64,000 nt of DNA. Origin: Sarocladium kiliense (Eukaryota > Ascomycota > Sordariomycetes > Hypocreales > Sarocladiaceae). Position 1 is the first letter of the stretch. Each line of letters opens with the position of its first letter. Below the pieces are notes generated by a model. It saw only the letters and a list, made by a program, of their open reading frames with translations. It did no database searches and had not been told where the DNA came from. The stretch spans positions 372,001 to 436,000 of the forward strand of contig JAUZTG010000004.1 in the NCBI GenBank assembly GCA_030734395.1, read 5' to 3'. Both the position numbers and the translations under genes were made by a program. Positions 1 through 10,420 of this stretch are shown one piece after another.

Positions 1-1371
1 TCATGATCCTGGTTCCAGCTCAATGCATGCATCCATCCCGCTCTAGCAACCTTACCATCCATCCATCGATCCTACCCATCCCACCCTCCCAGCCACTGAC
101 TGGGCTGGACTGGACCTAATCAACCCAATCCAATCCCATCGTCGGCTGTGTTGGGTCGAAGACGAATTGCCGAGTCCTCCTCGCCTGCGGGGCTCCTTGC
201 GGGTGCATGCTCACCGTGATAATGAATCTTCCGGTGCTAAAGATCCAGCGAGCTCCAGGCAACACTTGCCGTCGCCCACCCAAGTAACGGAAACCAAATG
301 CCTAATGCACAGGCCCATCCATCGTACTGCCTGCACCGAACCCTCAGCACACTGCACTATACTGTACAGTATTGCATTGCGCTGCACCGCTTCTGACACT
401 CTCTCCACCGTTGCTCTGCTGACTGCAGCCTCCTCCGCTTCCGCTTCGATTCTGCCTTTGCGTTTGCCTTTCCTCCTTCTCTTCTGCTGCTGCATCTCGC
501 CCTGCTTCTCTCTACAATCCTCCCTCACCTGAACACAGGTCGAGGCCATATTCCTTCCTCCCTCTATCGTCGACTCAGTCTCGGGTTTCTCTGCTCTCTT
601 TCTCCCTCCCTCGGCCCTCTCCGACCCGCCAGCCACAGGATCACCCACCCTCCCTTGCTTTGCTTGCATTATTGCTTGCTACTCGCTAAGGCTCTGGAGC
701 TGTGGTGTGCTGCTGCCCCTCACCTCCAATCGCAAGCACTCTCCGCTGCTGCTCTGTGTCGTTCGCCTCAGCTTTGATTCTCCTCGTCTCTCAGCCTCTC
801 TCTCTCTATCTGTGCTTTATGCATATGATCCAGGTACGTGCTGACACAAACCAACCCTGAGTGACATGCCAGCCACTGTCTCTCCTCATCTCTTTTCCCC
901 TCCCATTTGTTGCATTTTCCCTATCTCTGCGACTCTTATTGTTTTCCGGCGCTACCACCTTCGCTGTCTCCATCCCTTCACACAACCTGCAACCGAACAA
1001 CCGCTGACTCCATCCCTTCTTATCGACTCTCCAGATATCCTACTATTGCCCTCCTAATTTGCCTCTTCTGCCATCCCTTGTGCGAGTTTAGCTCCTGCAT
1101 TCGACAACATAATTCTTTCGACCCATTTACCTCCTCGAACCCCCGAATTTCTGCGACTCTTAATCAACTTTGTTCGTTGTTGCACCATCATCTCGATTGC
1201 CGCTGTGCTCCTCTCAGTTACGCCGCACGATACTACATTGACAAGAACCACCAACACCGCCTCCACAACAGCCATCAACACCATACCACACGGCATACTC
1301 CTTCAACAGAATAATCTTCTACCCCTGGAAATGCCCAATTGTGCGCTGCCTTCTCGCCTACCCGAGTTGCT
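1..1371. other. Intergenic / CT-rich leader upstream of the PHD gene
   Basis: No convincing gene. The first 90 bases hold an imperfect CATC/CATCC microsatellite. From about 400 to 1320 the plus strand is strongly CT-rich, as is usual for promoters and 5' leaders of highly or broadly expressed genes in filamentous ascomycetes. Several gtacgt/gtatgc sites (for example near 833) could be leader-intron donors. ORFs here are low complexity and I do not call them. Confidence 0.6.
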
Positions 1372-3758
1372 ATGAGTGGGGATCGACGCTCTTCCAGGTA
1401 TGCCAAACCTATCTAACCCTCAACCTTCGTCCTGCTCGCGAATGCAATGTCTCGGACCGCTTTTACTGACCATGCCCACTTTCTCTTCCATCCAGCAGCT
1501 TTGGAGATCCAAACGCTACACATCCGCACCCGCCGACACCCCAGCAGACCCCTGACGTTGCCGTTTTTCCCAGTCCCGTCTTTCAGACCCCCAGGCCCAA
1601 GCAGGGCTCCTTCAGCGAGTCGGGCGGCTGGACCCCGATCTTCGCCGAGGACTACTCGGTCTTCAACGCCACTCCCGGCAACCTCAGAGGCTCAAACGGT
1701 CCTTTCGTCGACTTCGTTCCCGTCACACCAGTCTCCGTCTCAACGGCGCACAAGCGCTTACTCTCCATAGAGAGCGTGGCTGCCGAGATTGCTTCGCATG
1801 CGACACAGTTCTCTCCCGATCCAAACGTACCGCTACCACCCCTCGATCCCTCTTGTCGAGTCCCCTCTACCCCTCGCTCTGCACTTTTACTAAACGACTC
1901 TCCTGCGGCACAGCAGCAACCTCTCTTCAGCCCTAAGACCCGATCCTCAAAGAAAGTCCGCCGCGGTACACTTACGAGCGAGCCACCTACCCAGACCGCC
2001 ACTCCACCGCCATCTACACACAAGGGAGGGCGCAAGCTCGCTCCCAAATCCACCATGAACGATGAGCAGACCTACGGTCAGCCTGACTTCTCCAGCATGG
2101 CTCAGCAGCAGGACATGGCTGCCTTTATAGGGTCTGGAACCGATATGTTCGGATATCCCATGTCAGCCCCGGTTACTGGTCCAGCGAGTTTCTGGGATCC
2201 GGCAGCGATGGGCATGGACCTGGACTTCTCTGTTGCAGATGCCACTATGTTCCAAACAGCTGCCGCGCCGTCACACCACAGGCAGATGGGCTCATTCGAT
2301 TGGAGTAGTGAGCCGCAGTTATTTCAAGAACCATCAGCACCACCTGCTCCCCAGGCCTCACAGGACAAGCCTCAACCGGCAAGACGTGAGCGAGCATTGG
2401 CCCCAAAACCAGTCATGACCGAGCAATTACCCGGCAACACGCTCGCGCATGTGGACAACTTTAACGGCATGCAAGACCCCTTTGGTATCACGCATATGGG
2501 AGATGGTGTGAACCCTGGATTACTCCTCAGTCGACCTCAGACATCCGCGATGGACTTGAGCTTCAATGGCGCACGTTCCAGCGGTCTTGACACCACCAAT
2601 GGGCCAGCGCCGAGCCGCGCCAACACTGGTCGTCGAAACGGAAATACCAAGGACGCACGTGGCGGTAAGCTACCAGATCGCGCTATTGCCAGCTCACCCA
2701 TCAAGCCGTCATTCCGGCCAGGTCTGAGCAGGAGTTTCAGTGAGAATAGGGGAAAGAAGGCAATGGGTCGCGGGTCTCTGACGAGTCTCACTACCTCACG
2801 GTCTGAACAAAACCTGGCTGGAGCTCCGAGACAATCGGGACGTGTTTCACCCTTTAAGCACCAGAAGCGGTTGTCTGCACTGGCTTCTATTCCCGAATCG
2901 TCGCCTAACCAGGCCAGGCAAAGAGCACAAGTCAGGTTCACGATTGACTCGCGCGGCAGGGCGAGAGCTGAGTCGACTATGATGACCGACTCCCGCGGTC
3001 CGGGACTTTCTCGAAGCCAGTCTGCAAGAGATGGTCTGGGTCGAGGGTCCCCTGACTCTGAGGATGATAGCTCCGAGACCGACGACGAGCCCATTATCAT
3101 CCCCAGCCGCAACGCATCATTCAACGCCTCCTTCGCCCTACCCGATCCTCTGAAACCTGTCGGCTCCATCTTTCACTCTTCAAGACGCAGCATCAGCGAC
3201 AAGAGCAGCAGTACGACGACCATTGAGGGTCTGAACGGTGGCTTGAATGATGAGGAGAGCGAGGCGGAGACAGTCATGGGAGAGCACCAGGAAGGTGGAG
3301 GAGATGCTGCGAGTGAGTTGCGTAAGGTCATGGAGAGCAGGCAGCGTCGGTCCGTGCAGAATGGCCGTCTGCATCCCGGCAACTCACAGTCACCCACGCC
3401 ACAGGCGTCAGCTTGGCCAATGGAGGGTCGTGGGGTGCGTTGCATCTGCCATCGTAACCGGACAGATGAGAGCGATGGCTACATGATGCAATGGTAAGCT
3501 GCCCTTGCTCACTTTCCCTCTATCTTTACTGCAGCAACTAATTTTGTGCTCCTTAGTGAATCTTGCGAAATGTGGCTCCATGGACGCTGCATCAACATCA
3601 CCCGCCGCACCATCCCCAGCGTTTACGTCTGCCCATTCTGCTCTCAGACACCGAACATGCGCGGCGGCCGCCTGCGAGATACCTCAAGGTCAGATCCTTT
3701 GGGCATTGGCAACGCAGCCTCACCACTAGCGAATAAGTCAATGCGGTCTTTCAGATGA
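1372..3758 (+). CDS. PHD-finger protein with long disordered N-terminus
   Basis: Model: join(1372..1397, 1496..3493, 3557..3758), 741 aa. The ATG opens a short exon (MSGDRRSS) followed by a gtatgc donor; the acceptor could also be three bases later. The second intron (63 nt, gtaagc...ttag) lies inside the zinc finger, and only splicing completes it. The C-terminal C4HC3 PHD finger reads CxC (CIC), then QCESC, then WLHGRC, then VCPFC. PHD fingers read histone H3 tails, so a nuclear chromatin role is likely. The remaining roughly 640 residues are Ser/Pro/Arg-rich and look disordered. Candidate phosphosites (SPIKPS, SRSFSE, SRSQSA) and a Lys/Arg-rich stretch (SKKVRR) suggest kinase control and nuclear import. 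The gene stands alone. I do not recognise an ortholog name. The PHD call is secure; the histone-reading role is family knowledge. Confidence 0.85.
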
Positions 3759-4269
3759 TCATGCTTTCTTCATCGAAAGACGCGCCGAGGAGGGGGGAAT
3801 GCACATTCTGTTCAAAAGCATCAAGCGCATCTGCGAAGCATATAATAGCGCCTCAATCTGTTCTGACAAGTGTATGGAAAGCATTTTTACCTGTGCTTGG
3901 AACATTTGGAAGGAAAATCACATCATGTCTCATTTGTTTGTTTACGATTCAGGGGGGCATATGGAAGGATGGAATGACATTTTACAGGATAAGGGCTCTC
4001 TGCCATGTGGAGGAATACACACATCATGATGTTCAGAGAGGTGGAAAGGAGGGACAGCACATGATACCCTGCATATCATAAGACTGGTCGCAAAGCGATG
4101 TAATCAGTCTTTTTTGCACATGTCCACCTCATTTTCCCGTGTTGGCGCAACTTCCATGCCACCCATATCTTCACAGTAAGATCAAGGTCGAAGCTATCAC
4201 AACGTTCCATTACCTTTATCCAGTATAATCCATGAGTGTTCGCTTTATCCCTGAGGAAATCTTTGTAAT
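3759..4269. other. Intergenic between convergent genes
   Basis: About 0.5 kb between the 3' ends of the PHD gene (+) and the small helical-protein gene (-). It probably holds both 3' UTRs. I see no ORF with protein-like composition and no repeat. Confidence 0.5.
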
Positions 4270-4898
4270 TTAGGCGAGAACAAGGAAGTGACCAAGCTTG
4301 TCCGCCTTGGCCACCTGTCGGACGGTGCCACCACGCACTATGGACTGCATCAAATAAAACGCTTCCTCATCTTCGCCATACCATTCAGTGTTCACGTGGA
4401 GCAGGCCTGCTGTAAGCACCAGTTGAAGCTGGTTGCAAGTCTTCTCCACATGTTCGATAGAGTCGTAGATACGACGATTGTTGGCAGCAAAAAGGAAAGA
4501 AGGGATGAATACCAACCTGATCCTCTCCCAGCCAAATGCAAGGTTGTTGTACGGTTGCAACAGCTCCTCAGCGTTCACAAGGACTTTGCGAACTTCTTCA
4601 CAGAGACTGGTCCCGAGAGGAACTCTCGGCTGGTCTTTGCCACGATCCAACTGCCACTCATCCAGAATGGGGCATTCGTCCAGGATCTTCTGGATCACGT
4701 TCAGGGTCTGCGACATAGTTAGCCACTGCTCTCCTAGCTTGCAACAGTAAGGCGGCTTCCTGATGCAGCGAGATCCATTGCTTTGCGATATCTGAGCCAG
4801 TCCTCGGGTGCATCCTTCACCGTAATACGAGCTGTATTTAGCTGCAACGCAACGCCCGCCAACGCAATGGCCAGCCCAGCAAGCTCCGCTCCACTCAT
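4270..4898 (-). CDS. Small helical hypothetical protein, possibly a HeLo-like/STAND N-terminal domain, of doubtful integrity
   Basis: Two open frames look like one protein. The upstream frame starts at 4898 with MSGAELAGLAIALAG, a hydrophobic start typical of fungal HeLo-like or NLR N-terminal domains. The downstream frame (to 4270) is helical and amphipathic (WLTMSQTLNVIQKILDEC). They can be joined by a 95-nt intron with a weak gtatta donor: join on the minus strand 4898..4829, 4733..4270, 177 aa. However, the skipped segment (APEDWLRYRKAMDLAASG) itself reads like protein, so a frameshift at about 4733-4740 (a decayed gene) is equally possible. If HeLo-like, it would belong to the fungal cell-death/incompatibility repertoire. 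I cannot confirm the family by eye. No downstream NACHT or prion motif is visible. Confidence 0.4.
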
Positions 4899-5844
4899 GT
4901 CGCTTGTTGTGAGTCTCGTGCGGTTGGGGCCTGCCTGGCTCTCGTCTCCCCGAGGGATACACGGCAGTACTAATGCTTGGGATCCATCAGGCTGTTGGAT
5001 GCCGCGAAGAACGCCTATGAGTGCCTCGCTGCAGCCATGATGTAGATCGATCACTTAAACATGCAGGCCCAGCACCGACTTGACGAGCCATCTGCATGAA
5101 GGTCAGTACAACTCAGCACCGAAAGAGGGCGCAGGCCTCGAGTTCATGCCATGACAGCTGGCACTGCATGAGCTCGAACCGAATGCAACAACACACCGAA
5201 CCTGTCGATAGCATCCCCCGTTGGGCGGCACCAGTCATGCAAGGCGTTCAAGTCGGTATACGATCAAGCAACCACGAAAACAAGGGACAGAGAAATGTTC
5301 CTGTTTATTGTCACAAACATAATCAACCAGTGAATTTTTCTTTTGCCCTTGATGGCCACTACCCTTCATCCTCCATCCCCTTTTCTCTCTCGAAGGCTTT
5401 TCCTTTCCGCTCCTCTCATCATTTGATCCTTTTTCCTTTCCCCTTGTCATTTCTTGCAAAAAGAACTACCCTCCTTCCCATTTTCCTCGCCATTGACGCA
5501 GTATCGGGAAAAGGGCCCCTTCCAAACTCCTTCGCAAGAGAGTTGCTTAAGGATAAAAGGAGAAAAGCCAACGTGTCGAAGGATAGAGAACAGAGCTTGA
5601 AGAATTTTGTTCGAAACATGTTTGTCCATTTGCAAAAAATGAGTCCACTTCGCAACCAGCCGGGGTCGATCCATTCAAGGTGAGCTTTTGGGGTTTTTTT
5701 GGGTGTTGTTGGGACACGCGCCGTTCGTTACAGATGAGAGAGACAGATCCCCGAACTCATGTTATGTATCGTCATCCGGTTCCCCTTTTCAAGAGAACTT
5801 GGTCGAGAGGACACATGGGTCCCGCGCAGTTTGGGCGTGCAAGC
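4899..5844. other. Intergenic
   Basis: Contains the upstream region of the 4.3-4.9 kb gene and the 3' UTR side of the Stm1-like gene. A pyrimidine-rich stretch lies at 5360-5500. ORFs here are shadows without domain signatures. Nothing else seen. Confidence 0.5.
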
Positions 5845-7412
5845 TTACTTGCCGCCGAGGCTGGGGAAAGCAGACTCATCGCGGGTGTTGATGGCAGCAG
5901 AGTCGCCACGGCCGCCACGAGGGGCACCGCCGCGAGGAGCACCACGGGGAGCACCGCGAGCGCCACGCTCACCACCACGTCCACCACGGCCACGCTCGCC
6001 GCCACGGCCGCCGCGGTCACCCCCACGACGCTCACCACCGCGGCCACGGCCGGAGCGCTCAGGCTCGACGAAGCGGGGGTCGAAGTCGATGGTCTGCTTG
6101 ACCTTCTGCTGCTTCTGGCGTTGGGTCTTGCCACCGGAGCCGGCGAAGTACTCCTCCTCCTCGTTCTCGAGGGGCTTGGCATCAGCCCACTTCTTGTCGA
6201 CCTTGGAGCCCTCGTTGGCCTCACGGACCTTCAGGCCGGTATCAAGGCCGAGCTTCTTCTCAGCCAGCTGGGCAAGGTAGTCGGTGTAGGAGATGCTCTT
6301 GTCCTCGGGCTCAGCGGGCTCCTCACCGGCGGCATCCTCGGCGAGGGCCTCCTTCTGCTCGGAGCGGGCGATAGCCTCAGCGGCCTGCTCATCGTTGAGC
6401 TCAGCCTGGCCCTCAACAGCGCCGGTTTGGGCAGCCTGCTTGTCGGAGCCGCTGCAATATGTCAGTACGAGAGCGCCCAATATTGAGAACATGATTGGGT
6501 TATTTACCCTCCAGTGGCCCTAACAGGGTGACGGTCATCCCGATCGTTCGTGCGGCGAGCACCACGTCCTGCAACATGTGAGTAGATGTCCTTGGGAGAA
6601 TCCGCACAAGCGGAAAGCGGCTATGGTCTTCAAATACCATCGCCTTAGAAAGTTACGTACCACCACGGACACGGGCAGCAGCGCCACCACGGGGGGCTTC
6701 ACGGGGAGCCTCCTCGGTGGAGCGGCCCTGGTTGCGGGCGCTACCAGCACCACGGTCACGGAAAGCTGTAGAAGCACGCATCGTTAGCATTGTTTCGCTC
6801 ATCCAAATGATAGTAGATGCGCGAGTACTCACCACCATCGTTGCCACCGAGGCCACCGCCACGGCGGTTGCCACCAGCACCGGTGCCGCGAACGGGAGCC
6901 TGGGGCTCGACGTTGCGCTTGCCGGTGCGAGCGTTCACCTTGTCAACGGTCTTGACAGGGACGGTAGGCTTCTCCTCGCCGTCAGAGTCATTGCCTGTAG
7001 ACAAGATGCATGGTCAGCTTCCATTATTCCATTTTGAGTGGCCCTTATGTCAAATCCACGTTCTAAATCTGCGTCGGCCACGGCAAGTCTCCGAGATGAC
7101 GACGGATTTTTACACCGCCTCGGCACATCGAGAAGATACGTGGTTGATGAGGATAGAGGGATTGAGGTATCGTACCGAGAGCGGCGTAGAGGTTCTGGTG
7201 AGTAAACGAGTCAGCAATTGAACATGAAGAAGCAAGTCCAGGCCCATGACGCAGCATGGACTCGAGTCCTAAAACCACAGTTTTGATATCGCAAGAGCTC
7301 CAATGACCTCACTGAAGCGGTCGCAGAGGGATGCGCCATCTCGAATGCTGCGTCAAGACCAAGCTGGACAGTGTTGAAAAAAACGCACCTTGGAAACAAC
7401 CGCGGAGGACAT
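5845..7412 (-). CDS. STM1: Stm1/HABP4-type ribosome-associated RNA-binding protein
   Basis: Six exons on the minus strand: 7412..7389, 7194..7176, 6994..6833, 6765..6661, 6568..6508, 6451..5845, giving 325 aa. The start (MSSAVVSK, then NLYAALGNDSDGEE) resembles the Stm1 N-terminus. The conserved core is present: ISYTDYLAQLAEKKLG, then KWADAKPLE near the middle, and an RGG-rich C-terminus (GRGRGGERRGGDRGG). In yeast, Stm1 binds the mRNA channel of the 80S ribosome and preserves dormant ribosomes under starvation; HABP4/SERBP1 is the animal counterpart. Exon 2 is only 19 nt. The density of introns near the 5' end is typical of strongly expressed fungal ribosome-associated genes. Family call is strong; symbol by homology to yeast. 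Confidence 0.88.
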
Positions 7413-8641
7413 TTTGGACGCCTGGGGATTTGTCGCCTGCGGTCAAGGCGGCTCAAAATAAGGGGATTAAAAGGCGACGCTTCGGTCTATTGATGGTGCA
7501 ATGCTGCGGCTGTTGATTCCTTTTCTTCTCTGGACGAGAAAAAGAAGGGGTATTCGGGGGGAGATCGTGGGTGGGATCGAGGGATGGTGGAAGTGAACAG
7601 ACGTCACGAGCGCATAGCAGAAAGAGGAAGAAGAGGAAAAACGAGGTTCCTTTGGGGGAGGGCCAGAGAGAAACGGGGCCAAGGCAGCAAGAGATTGGTT
7701 GTGTGCAAGCGCAGTGGGTTTTTGGGGCCTGTAGCTGGATTCGGGCTGAATGTGGGTGATGATGTGACTGCGGCCAGCGCGAAGTTTACTGGCCTCAGCC
7801 GCTGTACAGGTACCTAAGGGTGGTCACTTGAGCTAGCACTAGGTTAGTAATACTCATCCGAGTCCAGGTATCCCTTGTCTTTTGATGAGGCCTACGCAAG
7901 ACTTTTTTTTTAGGAAATGAGAGATGAACCTGGCTGGGCTGGGAACAGGTGGCCGGGAGAATCACGGGTGAGTGAATTGAACCCTGTCTTGTCTTGTCTC
8001 GGTCTTGGTCTTGCTGTTCAGTTCCGGTTCAGTCCAGATGCAAGCAGCCAGGCGGTTCCTGCGAGGCTACCGCTGTGACCTCACTGCTTCAGCGCATTAG
8101 AGTGGGGTCGACGGGCACTGGCAGCAGCAGCAGACGGAATAAGCCTGGAACTGTAACAGCTCAAGCATAGCCGTTGCATTCAACGATCCCTTCAGTTCGG
8201 ATGCAAATGATCACCTCAATTGACTTTCTCGTGCGGCTCTTGATTCACTGCAGTTCTTATATTGGCACGTATACATTTTGCACGGCATACTCAGATTCGT
8301 GGTCGAGGTCCATTATCCAGAGAAATATAATTTGTGTGCCCGCGATGGGAATAGGGAGGGTGTGGATTAGGGCACCTCCGTTTCCCGCAAATGGAGAAGG
8401 TAGGTACTTTGTCGCAGCGCGGCAATTGGCGGTGGTATGCAGGTACCGCCATGCCGATGGCCGATGAGGTGTGCCAGCTGACGTAATGGTAAGGCGACGG
8501 TTTGGGAAGCTTCATGATGGAGGTTTACTTGACCTCGGGAAGCGAGAGGTTACCTCAGGCAATAAGACGAATAATCGTATTGATGCTAATAGCTATGTTG
8601 GCAACCCATAGGAGGGTTTTGGTTCTTCCTGCACCCGTTAT
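7413..8641. other. Intergenic, promoter of the Stm1-like gene
   Basis: About 1.2 kb. At 7500-7690 the minus strand is CT-rich (gaga-rich on the plus strand), a promoter/leader signature for the minus-strand gene. An imperfect TCTTG/TCTCGG repeat is at 7985-8015. No gene seen. Confidence 0.5.
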
Positions 8642-9880
8642 TCACCTCCCCATGAACAACCGTCGAAGCTCTGCACCAACGTTTCTCTTCTTCTTCCCTC
8701 GGCTGCATCCGGCATCTTCACCCTCGCCCTCTTCAACCTCATCTCTGTGTCTCCGACCAGCTTTCTGATATCGCTGCAGGTATTCAGTCGACTGTTCGGG
8801 TGATACAGATCCCAACCTGCTGTCTTCTGGCCGTCGAGCATGGCCAGGTAGTGTAGAAGACGTGGCCCTATCGCACAACATCGCATCCAATGACACCTGT
8901 GGCCATTCCATCGCCGTCGAGTACTCATCTGAATCGCTTCCTGTGCATCGAGGCTTCATTTCGCGACGAGATGATGGCCGGAGCAATGGCTCTTCTCTGA
9001 TCATCGAGAACGTTCGTTGTCGTTTAGTCTCAAGTGAGCGGGAGCTAGCCGTCGAGTCCACTGATTCTGACATATCGAACGGTGTGACAGGTCGCTTCTC
9101 AAATGGGGCGGCCACAGGAGTCGGTGATCTCGATGGACAGACTGTTGATGTTGCAGATGGCGAACTCAGACTCAGAGGTGACGGGCTATGGAGATATCGA
9201 TCCAAAGCTGATGGTCTGCGAAGTGCGTTCATACCAGGTGTCAAGGGTCGGGTCATGAACCATGGCATTGGTTTCAGGGGGTTAGGTGTGAATGACGGGC
9301 CATTGATAGGATCGATGATGTCCACCCAGATAGTCGAGTTTGCGGGCACAGAGAAGTCCAGCCTCAACTGTGTATGTCCATCTTCGTCTGTGATGCCATC
9401 AAGACCAGCTCTCAGCGGCCTATCCTTCTCCTCCAACCTACACCTCGTCACTCCTCCGTCATATCTCTCCACCCTTTCCATCCCCTTCTTGAGGATATCC
9501 TCTCCTTTCACCCCATCCACCTCTGCCTCAACCACACAATACGCACACAAAGGCGGCATACTTAACTCCTTCTTCCCCTCGTCGTCCTCAAACAGCTCCC
9601 CAATTGTCGGTCCCTGGCACACCGCTCTACTTCCGCAGAGAAGACATCCGTAACACCCGCGATGCCAAAACAGCCATCCGAAGCTCACGCATTCGCCTCC
9701 ACGGAACACGATCTCTCCGCAGACCTAGCAAATGGAGAGGTCGAGGAGAGCAGAGTAGCAGGCGTGGCAGGTGAGACGGGCAGAGTGGCCGAGGAGATGG
9801 GCGCGGCCAGTTGACAGGTGATGGCAGAATGTGCAGGTGAATAGAGGCGGCGAGGAAGCCGTGGGGAGGGTGGTCGTCAT
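8642..9880 (-). pseudogene. LIM-like double zinc-finger protein interrupted by one in-frame TAG
   Basis: A frame from ATG 9880 to TGA 8642 is continuous except for TAG at 9727..9725 (codon 52 of 413). Both sides carry one zinc module in the same frame. Before the stop: CTFC, 18 residues, CHAC. Across the stop: C-(stop)-V-C, then about 19 residues, HRGC, YGC, LLC. A Trp codon (TGG) at the stop would give a regular CxxC pair, so the TAG falls inside the finger. The rest (about 300 aa) is Ser/Pro-rich, with a C-terminal acidic and Lys/Arg patch (GKKKRN). Function is unknown; LIM-type fingers mediate protein binding. The next ATG after the stop lies beyond most of the zinc module. Explanations are a recent null allele, a sequencing error, an unseen splice form or UAG-to-UGG RNA editing. 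Confidence 0.6.
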
Positions 9881-10420
9881 GCTGAGAACTCTGGGAGGGC
9901 TAGGATGCGTCAGGTGAAGTGAGCAACCAAAGATAGACGCATAATTATACTGAAAAGTGAGGTTGGCGGGCGCAAGATACTTCCTTGGCTGGCTTCACAA
10001 TGTCAACACAGCCTGAGGCCTAAGCCTTATGTTCTACGTGCACGTGGACATCATGCTCACTCAAGGAAGGAGGGCCATGTTGTGACTGCGCCTCGAGCAT
10101 CCTCACGAACGACCACGAATCTCAGAATATCGAGATATCAATTTGCTGCAAACAGAAAGCTTAACCCTTTTCCTGATACCTGAAGACGCCTTGATCCGAT
10201 CCATATTGTACATCGCATGGCCAGTGACCAGCAACTCCTATCAGCGCCCCTTGTCCTTTTACCCGGAATCCAAATCAGCGAAATGCACAAATCATCAATC
10301 TCAAAGGTGCCATACACAGACAGCAATGGATAGTTCCACACACAAAAGCATCGTCCAGGACCGACAGTCCAGCAAAGCCTCCATCGTCCACATACTTCCT
10401 TTGGAGTCTAAGCTCCCCAC
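9881..10420. other. Intergenic
   Basis: Short spacer between two minus-strand genes: promoter of the LIM-like gene and 3' UTR of the following gene. No ORF or repeat of note. Confidence 0.5.

Noticed and set aside
1..90. Possible telomere-like repeat
   Set aside because: CATC/CATCC units do not match TTAGGG/CCCTAA; it is an ordinary microsatellite.
2537..3169. 210-codon antisense frame inside the PHD gene
   Set aside because: Shadow of the GC-rich coding frame on the other strand.
5680..6486. 268-codon frame (+) opposite the Stm1-like exon
   Set aside because: Antisense of the RGG-rich and acidic coding exon; Thr/Ala/Leu repeats are an artefact of codon bias.
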